Of a stretch of DNA of 64,000 nucleotides, positions 29,994 to 39,521 are shown piece by piece. Below the pieces are notes generated by a model. That model searched no databases and was not told the origin of the DNA. It saw only the letters and a list, made by a program, of their open reading frames with translations. Location: NCBI RefSeq assembly GCF_026230175.1, contig NZ_CP104208.1:1922001-1986000 (forward strand). The letters are read 5' to 3'. How positions within the stretch are numbered: the first letter of the stretch is position 1; each line of letters opens with the position of its first letter. The DNA comes from Desulfovibrio mangrovi (GTDB lineage Bacteria > Desulfobacterota > Desulfovibrionia > Desulfovibrionales > Desulfovibrionaceae). The translations under genes were made by a program, and so were the position numbers.

Positions 29994-31178
29994 CTAGCGG
30001 TATGCCGCTTCGAAGATTTCCGTCACCACGCGCAGATTCATCTGGGTGGGAGTGAGATTAAAGAGCCCACCCATGGTTTCCTGGGCGTTGGCGGCCAACG
30101 TGGGCATCTCGTCCCTGTGCACGCCGTAGTCGGAAAATTTAAGATCGTCCAACCCGATATCCTTGATCAGTTTTTCCAGCGCCCCCACAAAGGCAAAGGG
30201 CTGTTCATTGGCCGGAAGTGAATCCACATCCACGCCCATGAAGTAGGCAAGGTCAATCATACGGTCAGGTACATAGCGGGTAAGGTACCTGAAATACGGC
30301 ACCGAGAGCATCACCAGCCCTGCCCCGTGCGGAATTTCGGGATAATAGGCAGACAGGGCGTGTTCCATGGAGTGATGCGAAATGCAGGAGGAAAGCGATT
30401 CACAGACCCCGGCGGCCGTGGAAGCCCACGACAGCATGGTGCGCGCTTCAATGCTGTCTCCGTTCTGCACCACCTGCGGCAGGAACGAGGAAATCAGGCT
30501 CACCGCCTGCTGCGCCAGCAGGTCGCTGGTAGGCTGGCGGGCGTGGGAAAGATAGGCTTCAACCGCGTGGAAGAAGGCGTCCATCCCGGTCATTGCCGTA
30601 ACGCGGGGCGGAACGCTCAGGGTCAGCTTGGGGTCGACGATGGAAAGCACCGGATACGTGGAGTCGTTCCCCCAACCGATTTTCTCGTTGGTCTGTTCGC
30701 GGGTAATAACGATCCAGGGATCCGCCTCGGTACCTGTGCCCGCAGTAGTGGGAATGGCCACGATGGGCAGGGCAGGCTTGGCGGGCACCTGTCGCCCTCC
30801 GGTTCCGCTGGGCATGTAGTCCCAGTAGCTGCCGCTATTGGTTACCATAAGGGCGATGGCCTTTGCGGCATCTATGGAACTGCCGCCGCCAAGCCCGATC
30901 ACGAAATCACAGCCTTCGGTACGGGCAAGGGCAGCGCCTTCGGCCACATGCTCAAGCACGGGGTTGGCCTGAATCCTGTCGAACACCACGGATTCCGCAC
31001 CGTTCTGCGCCAGCAGGGTCTGCACCAGTTGCATGTAGCCGTGCGCCACCATGGAGCCGCCAGCACTTATGACGAGCAAAGCCTTCTTGCCCGGCAGATA
31101 AGGCGTCGTGCCAAGCTCCTTGAGCTTGCCGGGGCCGAAGATGATGCGCGTAGGCATATGAAACAGAAAATTAATCAT
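29994..31178 (-). CDS. iron-containing alcohol dehydrogenase
   Basis: A 394-residue Fe-ADH family oxidoreductase. The N-terminal nucleotide domain has G-L-G-G-G-S-S-I-D-A-A-K (about 96-107), and metal ligands are given by D-A-F-F-H-A-V-E (about 200) and the later H-S-M-E-H-A-L-S and H-G-A-G-L (about 265-280). It is probably an NAD(H)-linked alcohol/aldehyde enzyme; ethanol and 1,3-propanediol types cannot be separated by reading. It is a single-gene unit. Confidence 0.92.
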   Translation of the reverse strand: MINFLFHMPTRIIFGPGKLKELGTTPYLPGKKALLVISAGGSMVAHGYMQLVQTLLAQNGAESVVFDRIQANPVLEHVAEGAALARTEGCDFVIGLGGGSSIDAAKAIALMVTNSGSYWDYMPSGTGGRQVPAKPALPIVAIPTTAGTGTEADPWIVITREQTNEKIGWGNDSTYPVLSIVDPKLTLSVPPRVTAMTGMDAFFHAVEAYLSHARQPTSDLLAQQAVSLISSFLPQVVQNGDSIEARTMLSWASTAAGVCESLSSCISHHSMEHALSAYYPEIPHGAGLVMLSVPYFRYLTRYVPDRMIDLAYFMGVDVDSLPANEQPFAFVGALEKLIKDIGLDDLKFSDYGVHRDEMPTLAANAQETMGGLFNLTPTQMNLRVVTEIFEAAYR

Positions 31179-31275
31179 GTGCGTGTCTCCTTATTCTGCA
31201 CTGAACGTACGCCGGAGCGCACCGAAGGTGAATGATAGGTCGGTGTAGCACCATTATTATATACGCCCCTGAAAC

Positions 31276-31303
31276 GAAAACGGCGGTTCCCGGGAACCGC
31301 CGT
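31276..31303 (-). terminator. terminator of the M18 aminopeptidase gene
   Basis: Perfect 11-bp inverted repeat CGGCGGTTCCC/GGGAACCGCCG followed on the minus strand by TTTTCGTTTC, starting just after the stop of the M18 aminopeptidase gene. Confidence 0.78.
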
Positions 31304-31311
31304 ACAATTCG

Positions 31312-32703
31312 TTATGCCTGCATGAAAGCCGTATATGCCTTGACCGTGGCGTACAGGTCCGCCTTGCTGGAGAGCTCGAAGGGGCTGTGCATGGCAAGGA
31401 TGGGGGGACCGAAATCGATGATGTCCATGCCGTAAGCGGCAAGGTACATGGCAACGGTTCCGCCGCCGCCGAGATCCACGCGGCCCAGTTCGGCCATCTG
31501 CCACGGCACGCCCGCAGTGTTCAGCACGCCGCGCAGCCAGCCCACGTATTCGGGATGGGCGTCGTTGGCTTCATACTTACCACGGTGGCCCGTGAACTTA
31601 CAGAAGCAGGGACCATAGCCGATGGTGGCGGAATTGAGCTTCTCGTGCAGATCCTGATAGTCAGGATCCAGCGCGCCATGCACGTCGGCGGAAACGGCCT
31701 TGGTGTTCAGCATCACATCGCTGAAACGGGCTGCGGGAGCCCATGCCTGAATCAGGTCTTCCACACAATATTCAAAGAAGCGCGACTTGGCGCCGGTGGA
31801 ACCTTCGGAGCCGATCTCTTCCTTGTCCCAAAGCAGCACGGTCTGGGTAAATTCGGGCGTATCACCGGTCAGCAGGGCTTCCAACGCCGCAAAACAGCAG
31901 ATGCGGTCGTCCTGCCCATAGCCGCCGATGATGGCACCATCAAGGCCCACCAGTCGGGCCGGACCGGCAGGAACGGCCTGCAGTTCGGCGGAATACAGGT
32001 CTTCTTCGCGGATATCGTACTTGGCGTTCAGCAGTTCCAGAACGCGGCGCTTGATCTTTTCTTTGGGTGCATCCTTGGATTCGCCCTCTTCGCCGTTCTC
32101 CACCTCGACGGGACGGTGGCCGAGAATGATGTTCATCTTCTCCGCTTCAAAGGCTTCGGAAAGCACCTGCTTGGCCTGATTCTGGGCCAGATGGGGCAGC
32201 AGGTCGGCAATGGCGAACACGGGATCGCCCGGGTCCTCACCGATATTCACCTTCTTCACCTCGCCATCCTGCCGCACGATGACGCCGTGCAGTGCGAGGG
32301 GACGGGAAAACCACTGATGCTTGCGGATGCCGCCGTAATAATGGGTCTTGGCCTGTCCCACGCCGCAGGCTTCGTACAGCGGACGCTGCTTAAGGTCCAC
32401 TCGGGGGGTATCTGCATGGGCTCCCACCAGACGCAGGCCCTGCGACAGGGACCGCTTGCCCTTGCGGGCGATGAAGATGGTCTTGCCCTTGAACACGCGG
32501 TACACGAGATCATGACCGAAGTTGGTGGTATATCCCGCGGTGCGCAGGCGTTCCACCACATAGTCTATGGTTTCACGCTCGGTCTTGCAGGTGGAAAGAA
32601 AATCAATGTATCGGCCTGCCAGTTCGTCCATGGCGGCAAGGCTGGCCTCGTCACCGTAGATCTCCCAGCAGCTCTTGGGAGAAAGCTCAAGATTGTCGGT
32701 CAT
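31312..32703 (-). CDS. aminopeptidase, peptidase family M18
   Basis: A 463-residue dinuclear-zinc aminopeptidase. Family signatures are G-A-H-A-D-T-P-R (about residue 85), D-D-R-I-C-C-F-A-A (about 244), D-K-E-E-I-G-S-E-G (about 277) and a late H-S-P-F-E-L (about 438). The ATG at 32703 (M-T-D-N-L-E-L) is preferred over one seven codons upstream. It removes N-terminal residues, probably Asp/Glu or hydrophobic, from peptides in the cytosol. Confidence 0.93.
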   Translation of the reverse strand: MTDNLELSPKSCWEIYGDEASLAAMDELAGRYIDFLSTCKTERETIDYVVERLRTAGYTTNFGHDLVYRVFKGKTIFIARKGKRSLSQGLRLVGAHADTPRVDLKQRPLYEACGVGQAKTHYYGGIRKHQWFSRPLALHGVIVRQDGEVKKVNIGEDPGDPVFAIADLLPHLAQNQAKQVLSEAFEAEKMNIILGHRPVEVENGEEGESKDAPKEKIKRRVLELLNAKYDIREEDLYSAELQAVPAGPARLVGLDGAIIGGYGQDDRICCFAALEALLTGDTPEFTQTVLLWDKEEIGSEGSTGAKSRFFEYCVEDLIQAWAPAARFSDVMLNTKAVSADVHGALDPDYQDLHEKLNSATIGYGPCFCKFTGHRGKYEANDAHPEYVGWLRGVLNTAGVPWQMAELGRVDLGGGGTVAMYLAAYGMDIIDFGPPILAMHSPFELSSKADLYATVKAYTAFMQA

Positions 32704-32795
32704 TATCCAGTCTCCATCCGGCATTGGCGCGTGCCCTGCCGGAATTTGCTTGTATTGTGCTGTTGCCGGAGCACCACGTCCGGCGAAATTTCCGG

Positions 32796-34232
32796 CTAGT
32801 TGCCAGAGTCCGGCAGTGCCTGCCGCAGAGCGTCGCAGACCAATGCAAACTCGGCATCGGTGAGGGTACGCGGATCAAGGCAGAAGGCGTCGCCTTCCAG
32901 ACGGCCCACAAGGGGCGGGTTTGTATCGAGCAGACGCTGCTTCAGTCCCGTGGCAGTTCCCTTTGCAGGCGCAATGCGCACCAACGTGGTGGGCAGATCA
33001 CGCTCAGGGAAGGAACCGCCGCCCACGCGGGAAGCTCCTTCCTGCAGCGCCACTGCGCACAGGTCGCCCAGCTCGCGCCGCACCTTGGCGGCCAGCTTGC
33101 GGGCCCGCGCCTTCAGTTCGTCCGCCTTGGCGGTGATCATGGCAAGGGTGGGAATCTCGCGGCGGGCCTTTTCCGGGTCCGCGTAGAGACGCAGGGTGGC
33201 CTCCAGCGCAGCCAGCGTCATCTTGTCAATGCGCAGCGCACGGTTCATGGGGTTCTTCTTGATGCGGTCAATACACGCCTTGCGACCCACGATGATGCCT
33301 GCCTGCGGACCGCCCAGCACCTTGTCGCCGGAGAATGTCACCACGTCCGGTCCTGCGGCCACCACCTGCTGCACGGTGGGCTCATCGCCCATGCCCATGC
33401 CGGTGAAATCATGGAAACTGCCGCTGCCGAGATCTTCCAGCACGGGCAGGCCACGCTGTTTACCCAGCGCCACCATCTCCTCCAGCGTCACTTCCTTGTG
33501 GAAGCCCACAATGCGGTAGTTGGAAGTATGCACACGCAGCAGCGCCGCGGTCTCTTCGGTAATGGCATTCTCATAATCGCGCAGATGGGTACGGTTGGTG
33601 GCTCCCACTTCACGCAGGCGCGCACCGCTCTTTTCCATGACCTCGGGAATGCGGAAACTGCCGCCGATTTCCACCAGCTGCCCGCGGGAAACGATGACCT
33701 CGCGTCCCTTGCACAGGGTGTCGAGCACCAGCATGACCGCTGCGGCATTATTGTTGACCACAAGGCCCGCTTCAGCTCCCGTCACCTGACAGAGAATGCG
33801 CTCAACGTGGCTGTAGCGGCTGCCGCGTTCACCGGTTTCCAGATCGAATTCAAGGTTGGAATAGTGGGCGCAAGCTTCGCACACCGCCTCCACCGCCGTA
33901 TCCGCCAGCAGGGAACGCCCAAGGTTGGTATGCACCACCACGCCCGTGCCGTTCAGCACCCGCCTGAAATGGGGGCGCGACTTGGCCCGCACATAGGCTG
34001 CCATACGCGGCAGCAGTGCTTCCAGCGAGAGCTGTTCGGGGCTTTCATACACGCCGCCGCGAATCTCCTCGCGGCAGACATCCAGAAACCCGTTCACATG
34101 ATCACGCAGAATGGCGCGGGGCACGAGTGCGAGAGACTCCCCTCCCTTGTCTGCCGAGGGATTGAGGGGGAGATTGGCAAGGGCATCCAGCGCCCTGTCA
34201 ACCGAGGGCAATGCGCGGTACAGCTGAGACAC
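32796..34232 (-). CDS. selA: L-seryl-tRNA(Sec) selenium transferase
   Basis: A 478-residue PLP enzyme that converts seryl-tRNA(Sec) to selenocysteinyl-tRNA using selenophosphate. The N-terminal helical domain is followed by R-R-V-L-N-G-T-G-V-V-V-H-T-N-L-G-R-S (about 90-107) and the PLP lysine in F-S-G-D-K-V-L-G-G-P-Q (about 294-304). Length is usual. Presence implies the organism decodes UGA as selenocysteine; selB, selC and selD are not in the window. Confidence 0.96.
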   Translation of the reverse strand: MSQLYRALPSVDRALDALANLPLNPSADKGGESLALVPRAILRDHVNGFLDVCREEIRGGVYESPEQLSLEALLPRMAAYVRAKSRPHFRRVLNGTGVVVHTNLGRSLLADTAVEAVCEACAHYSNLEFDLETGERGSRYSHVERILCQVTGAEAGLVVNNNAAAVMLVLDTLCKGREVIVSRGQLVEIGGSFRIPEVMEKSGARLREVGATNRTHLRDYENAITEETAALLRVHTSNYRIVGFHKEVTLEEMVALGKQRGLPVLEDLGSGSFHDFTGMGMGDEPTVQQVVAAGPDVVTFSGDKVLGGPQAGIIVGRKACIDRIKKNPMNRALRIDKMTLAALEATLRLYADPEKARREIPTLAMITAKADELKARARKLAAKVRRELGDLCAVALQEGASRVGGGSFPERDLPTTLVRIAPAKGTATGLKQRLLDTNPPLVGRLEGDAFCLDPRTLTDAEFALVCDALRQALPDSGN

Positions 34233-34279
34233 GGTGAGGCTCCTTTGGTGTCCGTTGGTTTACGGCAAGGCCTTGGCGG

Positions 34280-35548
34280 TTAATCCCGCTCCAGACACTT
34301 GGGGCGGAGTGTAAAGAACTCGCCCAGTAAATACAAGGAACCACAGAGCAGAACCACCTTATCTTGTGCAACTTTTTTGGAAAGCCGCAATGCCTCGCCC
34401 AGAGAAACGCAGATTCTGGCACGCTCGCCAATGATTTCCGCAAGCGCTTCCGGTTCCATGGCGCGTTCATTATCCGCAATGGGCGGCAGGAAAACCGGCC
34501 CTTCACTCAAGGCCAGCAGCTGCGGGATAATGTCGTCCAGCGGCTTGTCCTTCATGCAGCCGAAGATGACCGCTGCAGGATGGATATCAAGCACCTTGAG
34601 GGACTCCTTCAGCGCCGCGAACGCGTGGCCGTTATGCGCCCCGTCCAGAATAAGCGCGGGATGGTCCGCCTGCGCCTCCACCTCCTGCATGCGTCCTGCG
34701 ATCCATGCGTCGGCAAAGCCCAGTTCCTTCACATCGTCCCAGTCCATGATGGGCGGAGGAGCCCAGCCGTACTTGTCCACCAGCAGTTTGAAGGCGCCAA
34801 GCGCAAGACAGGCGTTATCCTTCTGATGCGGCCCCATGAGTCCGATACGGGGATTCTCCGGCATGGTGATGAGTTCCGCCGCCATATGCAGAGTCGTGCC
34901 CTGCTGGGCAGCCACATCGCTCAGCACGGCCAGTGCGGCGTCTTCCTGCACGTTGGTGACCACAGGCACCCCCTTGCGGATGGCTCCGGCCTTGTCGCGG
35001 GCAATGTCTTCAAGACGGTTGCCCAACACGTGCTGGTGATCATACGCGATGGGCGCATACACGGTGATATCCGTCTCCAGCGCGTTGGTGGCGTCGTACA
35101 GGCCGCCGAGACCGGCCTCCATCACGGCAATATCCACCTCATAGTCGTAGAAGGCGAGCACGGCGAGTACCGTAAGAAATTCAAAATAGGTTAGCGTGTC
35201 CCCGCCCGCATCCATGATGTCATTGGCAAGGTCGCACCATTCCTCTTCATCCAGCATATGCCCGTTTATGCGGACCCGCTCGCGCGGCGTGGTGAAGTGC
35301 GGCGAGGTGTAAAGACCCGAGTTCAGACCCGTGGACTGCGCCAGCGAAGTAAGGAAGGCAGCCGTGCTGCCTTTGCCGTTGGTGCCCAGCACGTGCGCCA
35401 CGGCATAGGGCGGACGGCGCAGTTCCAACTCATCCAGCACCTTGGTGATGCGGTCGAGGCTGAGGTCCATATGAAAAAGGCCCAGCTTATCAAGATAGGC
35501 CTCAAACGCGTCGTATGTGGGAAAATGATTACGTTCTGTTTCGCTCAT
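34280..35548 (-). CDS. folC: folylpolyglutamate / dihydrofolate synthase
   Basis: A 422-residue Mur-ligase-family enzyme adding glutamate to (dihydro)folate or to dihydropteroate. The P-loop G-T-N-G-K-G-S-T-A-A-F is near residue 55, and the L-D-G-A-H-N-G-H-A Mur motif lies near 308. The ATG at 35548 (M-S-E-T-E-R-N) is preferred over the longer in-frame start. It lies 47 bases before selA, same strand, and may be co-transcribed. Confidence 0.93.
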   Translation of the reverse strand: MSETERNHFPTYDAFEAYLDKLGLFHMDLSLDRITKVLDELELRRPPYAVAHVLGTNGKGSTAAFLTSLAQSTGLNSGLYTSPHFTTPRERVRINGHMLDEEEWCDLANDIMDAGGDTLTYFEFLTVLAVLAFYDYEVDIAVMEAGLGGLYDATNALETDITVYAPIAYDHQHVLGNRLEDIARDKAGAIRKGVPVVTNVQEDAALAVLSDVAAQQGTTLHMAAELITMPENPRIGLMGPHQKDNACLALGAFKLLVDKYGWAPPPIMDWDDVKELGFADAWIAGRMQEVEAQADHPALILDGAHNGHAFAALKESLKVLDIHPAAVIFGCMKDKPLDDIIPQLLALSEGPVFLPPIADNERAMEPEALAEIIGERARICVSLGEALRLSKKVAQDKVVLLCGSLYLLGEFFTLRPKCLERD

Positions 35549-35740
35549 GGGTTTGGCGTTAGGGCATGCGGCGGGCGGCGTCAAGAAGCTTTTACGCCAG
35601 CGCGGCCATTGGGGCCGTAGGGCTTTGCAACCATCCCCGCTCACCAGCTCCGTACAGCACCGGATATGCGGCGACTGCCGCCGAAATGCGTCCGCACTAC
35701 CGTCGAATGTGATTTAGCTCGTTTTTCTGCAACCTATGGC

Positions 35741-35768
35741 TTGACCCCACCCGCAGACCTCGTATAAA
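35741..35768 (+). promoter_or_regulatory. promoter of the tRNA-Arg gene
   Basis: TTGACC, a 16-base spacer and TATAAA; the -10 ends 52 bases before the tRNA. A clear sigma70 promoter. Confidence 0.75.
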
Positions 35769-35819
35769 AGACTTAGCCTCCCGTACGGGAGAAGGGGTTC
35801 ATGCCCCGCCATACAATAC

Positions 35820-35896
35820 GCGCCTGTAGCTCAGTCGGATAGAGCATCTGCCTTCTAAGCAGACGGTCGAGGGTTCGAATCCTTCCGGGCGCGCCA
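35820..35896 (+). tRNA. tRNA-Arg (anticodon TCT)
   Basis: 77 bases including an encoded CCA. Acceptor stem GCGCCTG/CGGGCGC, D-loop with AGCTCAGTCGGATAGAGC, anticodon loop CTTCTAA (anticodon TCT reads AGA/AGG), T-arm GAGGGTTCGAATCCTTC. Downstream is a terminator and no sign of an integrated element. Confidence 0.97.
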
Positions 35897-35907
35897 TGAA
35901 AACAAAA

Positions 35908-35938
35908 GGTCAGGAGTATTCCTGACCTTTTCTGTTTT
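35908..35938 (+). terminator. terminator of the tRNA-Arg transcript
   Basis: Stem GGTCAGG/CCTGACC, AGTATT loop, then TTTTCTGTTTT. Confidence 0.9.
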
Positions 35939-36050
35939 CCTGCCCGAAATAACTGGCGCGGCGCACAACAAAATCAAAGCACGGCAACACTTTACATCCC
36001 ACAGCAACACTCCTACAGTGCGGTTTCCTGTCACTGTCGGAGGTGTCGGC

Positions 36051-36998
36051 ATGAACGTGCTTGCGGCCATAGCGCCCATTTTCGCGCTAATTGTCACGGG
36101 GTTCTTCCTCAAGCGGATCAGCTTTCCATCGGAAGGTTTCTGGCCGCAGGCAGAACGGCTCACATATTACGTCCTCTTCCCTGCCCTGCTGCTGGACAAA
36201 CTGGCGAACATCCACCTCGGTGACCAGCCGGTGTGGAGCATGGCCCTTGCCATGGGGCTCGGGGTCTGCATCATGGCGGGCGGCCTGCTTATATTACGCA
36301 GCAGGGTACAGACGGACGGACCGGCCTTCACCTCCATCTTTCAAGGGGCCATGCGCCCCAACACCTATGTGGGGCTTTCCGCCGCAAGCGGACTGTTCGG
36401 CGATGCGGGCGTATCCCTTTCCGCCGTGGCGCTGATGACGCTCATTCCGCTGGTCAACGTGCTGTGCGTGACCACGCTGGTGCGGCACGGCCGCAACGGG
36501 CAGAACGGACACACCTCTGCCAAGCCGGAAAAACAGGCGGGCGGGCTCTTGTTCACCCTGCGCCAGCTAGCCACCAACCCGCTCATTCTCGGCTGCATTG
36601 CGGGCTTTGCCCTGAACGGTCTGGAGCTTCAGTTGCCATCCTCAATCGGTGAAGCACTGCGCATACTCGGCAGCGCGTCGCTCCCCATGGGCCTGCTCTC
36701 CGTCGGCGCGGGGCTCTCTTTTGCCGCATTGGTCAAGGGCAGCAGGGACGTGCTTGTCAGCTCCGCCTGCAAACTGCTCATCCTGCCTGCCATAACAGGC
36801 ATACTCTGCCTGCTGCTGGGCATTTCCGGCACAGCGCTGGCCATTTGCCTGATCTTCACAGCCATTCCGGTTTCCGTGTCTTCATACATTCTCGCCCGGG
36901 TTCTGGGCGGCGACCATGAACGCATGGCAGCCATCATCACCGCACAAACGCTGCTTTCGGCGCTGACCATGCCGGTGGTGCTCATGCTGGTGATCTGA
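36051..36998 (+). CDS. AEC-family auxin-efflux-carrier-like transporter
   Basis: A 315-residue inner-membrane carrier with about ten transmembrane helices in two halves separated by a charged cytoplasmic loop (about 145-165). The ATG at 36051 follows GGAGG by seven bases; an in-frame upstream codon lacks this. AEC proteins exchange organic anions or export metabolites; the substrate is not evident. Confidence 0.85.
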   Translation: MNVLAAIAPIFALIVTGFFLKRISFPSEGFWPQAERLTYYVLFPALLLDKLANIHLGDQPVWSMALAMGLGVCIMAGGLLILRSRVQTDGPAFTSIFQGAMRPNTYVGLSAASGLFGDAGVSLSAVALMTLIPLVNVLCVTTLVRHGRNGQNGHTSAKPEKQAGGLLFTLRQLATNPLILGCIAGFALNGLELQLPSSIGEALRILGSASLPMGLLSVGAGLSFAALVKGSRDVLVSSACKLLILPAITGILCLLLGISGTALAICLIFTAIPVSVSSYILARVLGGDHERMAAIITAQTLLSALTMPVVLMLVI

Positions 36999-37014
36999 CC
37001 AGCACCACATGAAT

Positions 37015-37048
37015 AACGCCGGATAGCCACAGGCCATCCAGCGTTTTG
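37015..37048. terminator. terminator between AEC and chemoreceptor genes
   Basis: Imperfect 14-bp inverted repeat AACGCCGGATAGCC/GGCCATCCAGCGTT with a three-base loop, ending in TTTTGATTG on the plus strand. It ends the carrier gene and, reading the other way, probably the chemoreceptor gene. Confidence 0.6.
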
Positions 37049-37082
37049 ATTGTACAATGCGATAATCGTATCAGGCTATGCT

Positions 37083-38864
37083 CTACCCAGAGTCACCCTT
37101 GCACCGTTCAAGCTCGGCAATGATCTCCTGCAGCTGCTCGGCGAGCGCCGCCACCACATGGATGGCCTCTGATGAACGGGAAATCATGTCGGACGTTTCT
37201 GTTGAGAGCCGGTACACATCAGCCGTGGAGCGGTTGATCTCCTCCGCCGATGCCGATTGCTCTTCCGCAGCCGTGGCAATGGAACGCACCTGGTCCGCCG
37301 TGGAGTTGATGAGCTCCACAATATGGGCCAACGCATCTTCCGCCTGCCGCGCAAGCACCGCATTCTTGCCCACAGCTTCCGAAGCGCCCTTCATGGAGGC
37401 GATGCTTTCGCGCGTGCCCTCCTGAATGCTGCGGATGGCGTCGCCCACTTCCTTGGTGGCATTCATGGTCTTTTCCGCCAGCTTGCGCACTTCATCGGCC
37501 ACGACGGCAAAGCCACGCCCTGCTTCACCGGCACGCGCAGCCTCAATGGCCGCATTCAGGGCCAGCAGGTTGGTCTGATCCGCGATATCGTTGATCACCT
37601 CCATGATCCTGCCAATAGCATCTGCCCTGTGCCCCAGTTCCGCCAGCCCTTCGGACATTTCCTGAGCCTGCGTCTGCACGCTCGCAGTCACCGCCATAAC
37701 CTGCCCGACGATGCCTGCTCCTTCCATGGCCTTTTCCCGCGCCGCATCTGAACCTTCTGCGGCCTGCGACGCACTCTTGGTCACTTCCAGCACGGTGGCA
37801 CTCATCTCTTCCATGGATGTGGAAGTTTCCTGCACACGCCCGCGCTGGATATCCGAACTGTTCGAAATTTCCGAAGCCTGTGTGGCCAACTCTTCCGCCG
37901 CCGAAGCCAGTTCCGAGGAAATGCTCACGGCCTTCTCCGACACTCCGGACATAACGACAAGCAATCCCTGCACACGCTCCTTTTCCGCCATAGCGCTATC
38001 CATGGCCTGCTGCGCCTTGCGAGCCTGTTCAGCTGCCTCCTTACTGCGCTCATCCGCCTCGGCCATCTTGTCTTTCAAATTGCCCACCATGGCTTCGATG
38101 GAAGCTCGCAGGTCCGCCATCTCGGCGCTGAAATCTCCTTCGGGTCGCGCATCCAATGTACCTCCGGCTACCTTGCCTGCGTAGTCAATAATCCTTCGGG
38201 CTGGCGAGGTGATGGAGCGGGCAATAAGCAGGTTCAGCACCAACCCAACCGTAATGGCAATACAGAACAGGATACCGATGATGAAACGGGCGGAATCCAT
38301 GGCGACGTGAGCCGCCTCTTCCACTTCCATAGTGCTTTTTTCCTCAAGATCCACCAGCGTTGCAACCTGCTCCTTCAAGGTAGTAAAGGCACGGTCGGCA
38401 GACTGCATCATCATGCTGGCCGTTGTGGCGTCAATGGTCGCCATATCAAGCCCCTGCACAAGTTCATCGGCGTACAAGATAACGGATTCGCTGATTGCCA
38501 CCAGCGCTTCATGCTCGTCGGCAAGGGTCTCATCCTCGCTCATGGCCGCCAGTTCCTTGCGGGTTGATTCCAGCCGATCAACGATATCTTTGACCTGACT
38601 TTCCATGCGGTCTTCGGAGAATCCGGAAGAGGCCCACGCAATAATCTGGTAGGACTGGGAATGGATGCTTGCGAGATCATAATTGATGCTCAGCACCTTG
38701 CGTTGCACTTCCGTACGGACATCCAGCGTATCCAGCATCTCGCCAAGACTGGTGAAACGCTCAAACGTGATCAGGCCGATGACAAGGAGCAGCAGCAAGA
38801 CACTGAGCGTGCTTATGGTCAGCTTCCGATTGATGGTGAGAGCATTGCCAAGGGATTGCGCCAT
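37083..38864 (-). CDS. methyl-accepting chemotaxis protein
   Basis: A 593-residue chemoreceptor. TM1 about 14-34, a periplasmic four-helix-bundle-like domain (about 35-190), TM2 about 193-215, HAMP (about 217-270), and the cytoplasmic signalling hairpin with the highly conserved tip [16 protein letters not shown] (about 427-442) that contacts CheA/CheW. It ends E-R-C-K-G-D-S-G, so the CheR/CheB-tethering pentapeptide is absent. A gene for a secreted single Cache domain lies 54 bases upstream on the same strand and may be a separate sensor partner. Confidence 0.95.
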   Translation of the reverse strand: MAQSLGNALTINRKLTISTLSVLLLLLVIGLITFERFTSLGEMLDTLDVRTEVQRKVLSINYDLASIHSQSYQIIAWASSGFSEDRMESQVKDIVDRLESTRKELAAMSEDETLADEHEALVAISESVILYADELVQGLDMATIDATTASMMMQSADRAFTTLKEQVATLVDLEEKSTMEVEEAAHVAMDSARFIIGILFCIAITVGLVLNLLIARSITSPARRIIDYAGKVAGGTLDARPEGDFSAEMADLRASIEAMVGNLKDKMAEADERSKEAAEQARKAQQAMDSAMAEKERVQGLLVVMSGVSEKAVSISSELASAAEELATQASEISNSSDIQRGRVQETSTSMEEMSATVLEVTKSASQAAEGSDAAREKAMEGAGIVGQVMAVTASVQTQAQEMSEGLAELGHRADAIGRIMEVINDIADQTNLLALNAAIEAARAGEAGRGFAVVADEVRKLAEKTMNATKEVGDAIRSIQEGTRESIASMKGASEAVGKNAVLARQAEDALAHIVELINSTADQVRSIATAAEEQSASAEEINRSTADVYRLSTETSDMISRSSEAIHVVAALAEQLQEIIAELERCKGDSG

Positions 38865-38918
38865 GACATCCTCCTCAAAGGATAGCGGACCGGCGACAGA
38901 CCGCCGGCCCGTCCCTAA

Positions 38919-39365
38919 CTATTTGTAGGCACCGCTGCCGAAGAGAAGCCCGTCCTTCATCATGATCCAGGAAACCTTGTCGCGAATCTTCTTCTGCGTG
39001 GGATGGGTCCACTTGTATTCAACCCAACCGCCCGAATCTGGCACCTTGTAGAAATCGCGCATGAACTCCTTGCCGTCGGCATCCTTCATCTTCAGCATGT
39101 TCTTGCCCACAAGCTTTGGATTGGCGCCATGCGCCAGCGTGTTGCCTTCCATGTCGAAGACGAACACATAGATGTCTTCCTTTATCAACGAACCTGACGG
39201 GTTGTTCACTTCAGCCAGCAGCGCTTCCTTGCCATTGGCCTGATATAACGCAACGGCCTTTTCAACCATGGCCTTTGCATCGTCAGGAGTACCTTCCGCC
39301 ATGGCCGTGGTGACCATTCCCAGCAGCATTGCCAGCGCCAGCATGGCTAACAGAACCTTCTTCAT
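38919..39365 (-). CDS. secreted single Cache-domain protein
   Basis: A 148-residue exported protein: residues 1-23 form a signal peptide (A-M-A cleavage), and residues about 25-148 form one small Cache-type sensor domain, with D-D-A-K-A-M-V-E-K-A, the F-V-F-D-M-E-G-N-T-L-A-H-G strand set and N-M-L-K-M-K-D. It has no membrane anchor after the signal. It directly precedes the chemoreceptor gene, so it may bind a ligand in the periplasm and pass it to that receptor; this is inferred from position only. Confidence 0.82.
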   Translation of the reverse strand: MKKVLLAMLALAMLLGMVTTAMAEGTPDDAKAMVEKAVALYQANGKEALLAEVNNPSGSLIKEDIYVFVFDMEGNTLAHGANPKLVGKNMLKMKDADGKEFMRDFYKVPDSGGWVEYKWTHPTQKKIRDKVSWIMMKDGLLFGSGAYK

Positions 39366-39472
39366 GTTAACTCCTCTCTCATATTTGACGTTACATGGTG
39401 CAAAGGATTCTTTGCATTGTATGACAGTAAGCGATGCAATCTGGGGTGACAGTTATATTCTGTTATCACAGC

Positions 39473-39497
39473 AAAAAGGCCGCCCCAAGGACGGCCT
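39473..39497 (-). terminator. terminator of the glycogen phosphorylase gene
   Basis: Stem AGGCCG.CC/GGGCGGCCT with a short loop, followed on the minus strand by TTTTTGC, 25 bases after the stop. Confidence 0.75.
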
Positions 39498-39521
39498 GTG
39501 TCACATATGTATGGTGGAAGC

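Noticed and set aside
35820-35896. tRNA-Arg as an integration site for a mobile element
   Set aside because: No integrase, no repeat of the tRNA 3' end downstream, and ordinary genes on both sides.
36018-36050. Upstream in-frame start of the AEC carrier
   Set aside because: The inner ATG at 36051 has GGAGG at seven bases, the outer codon has none.
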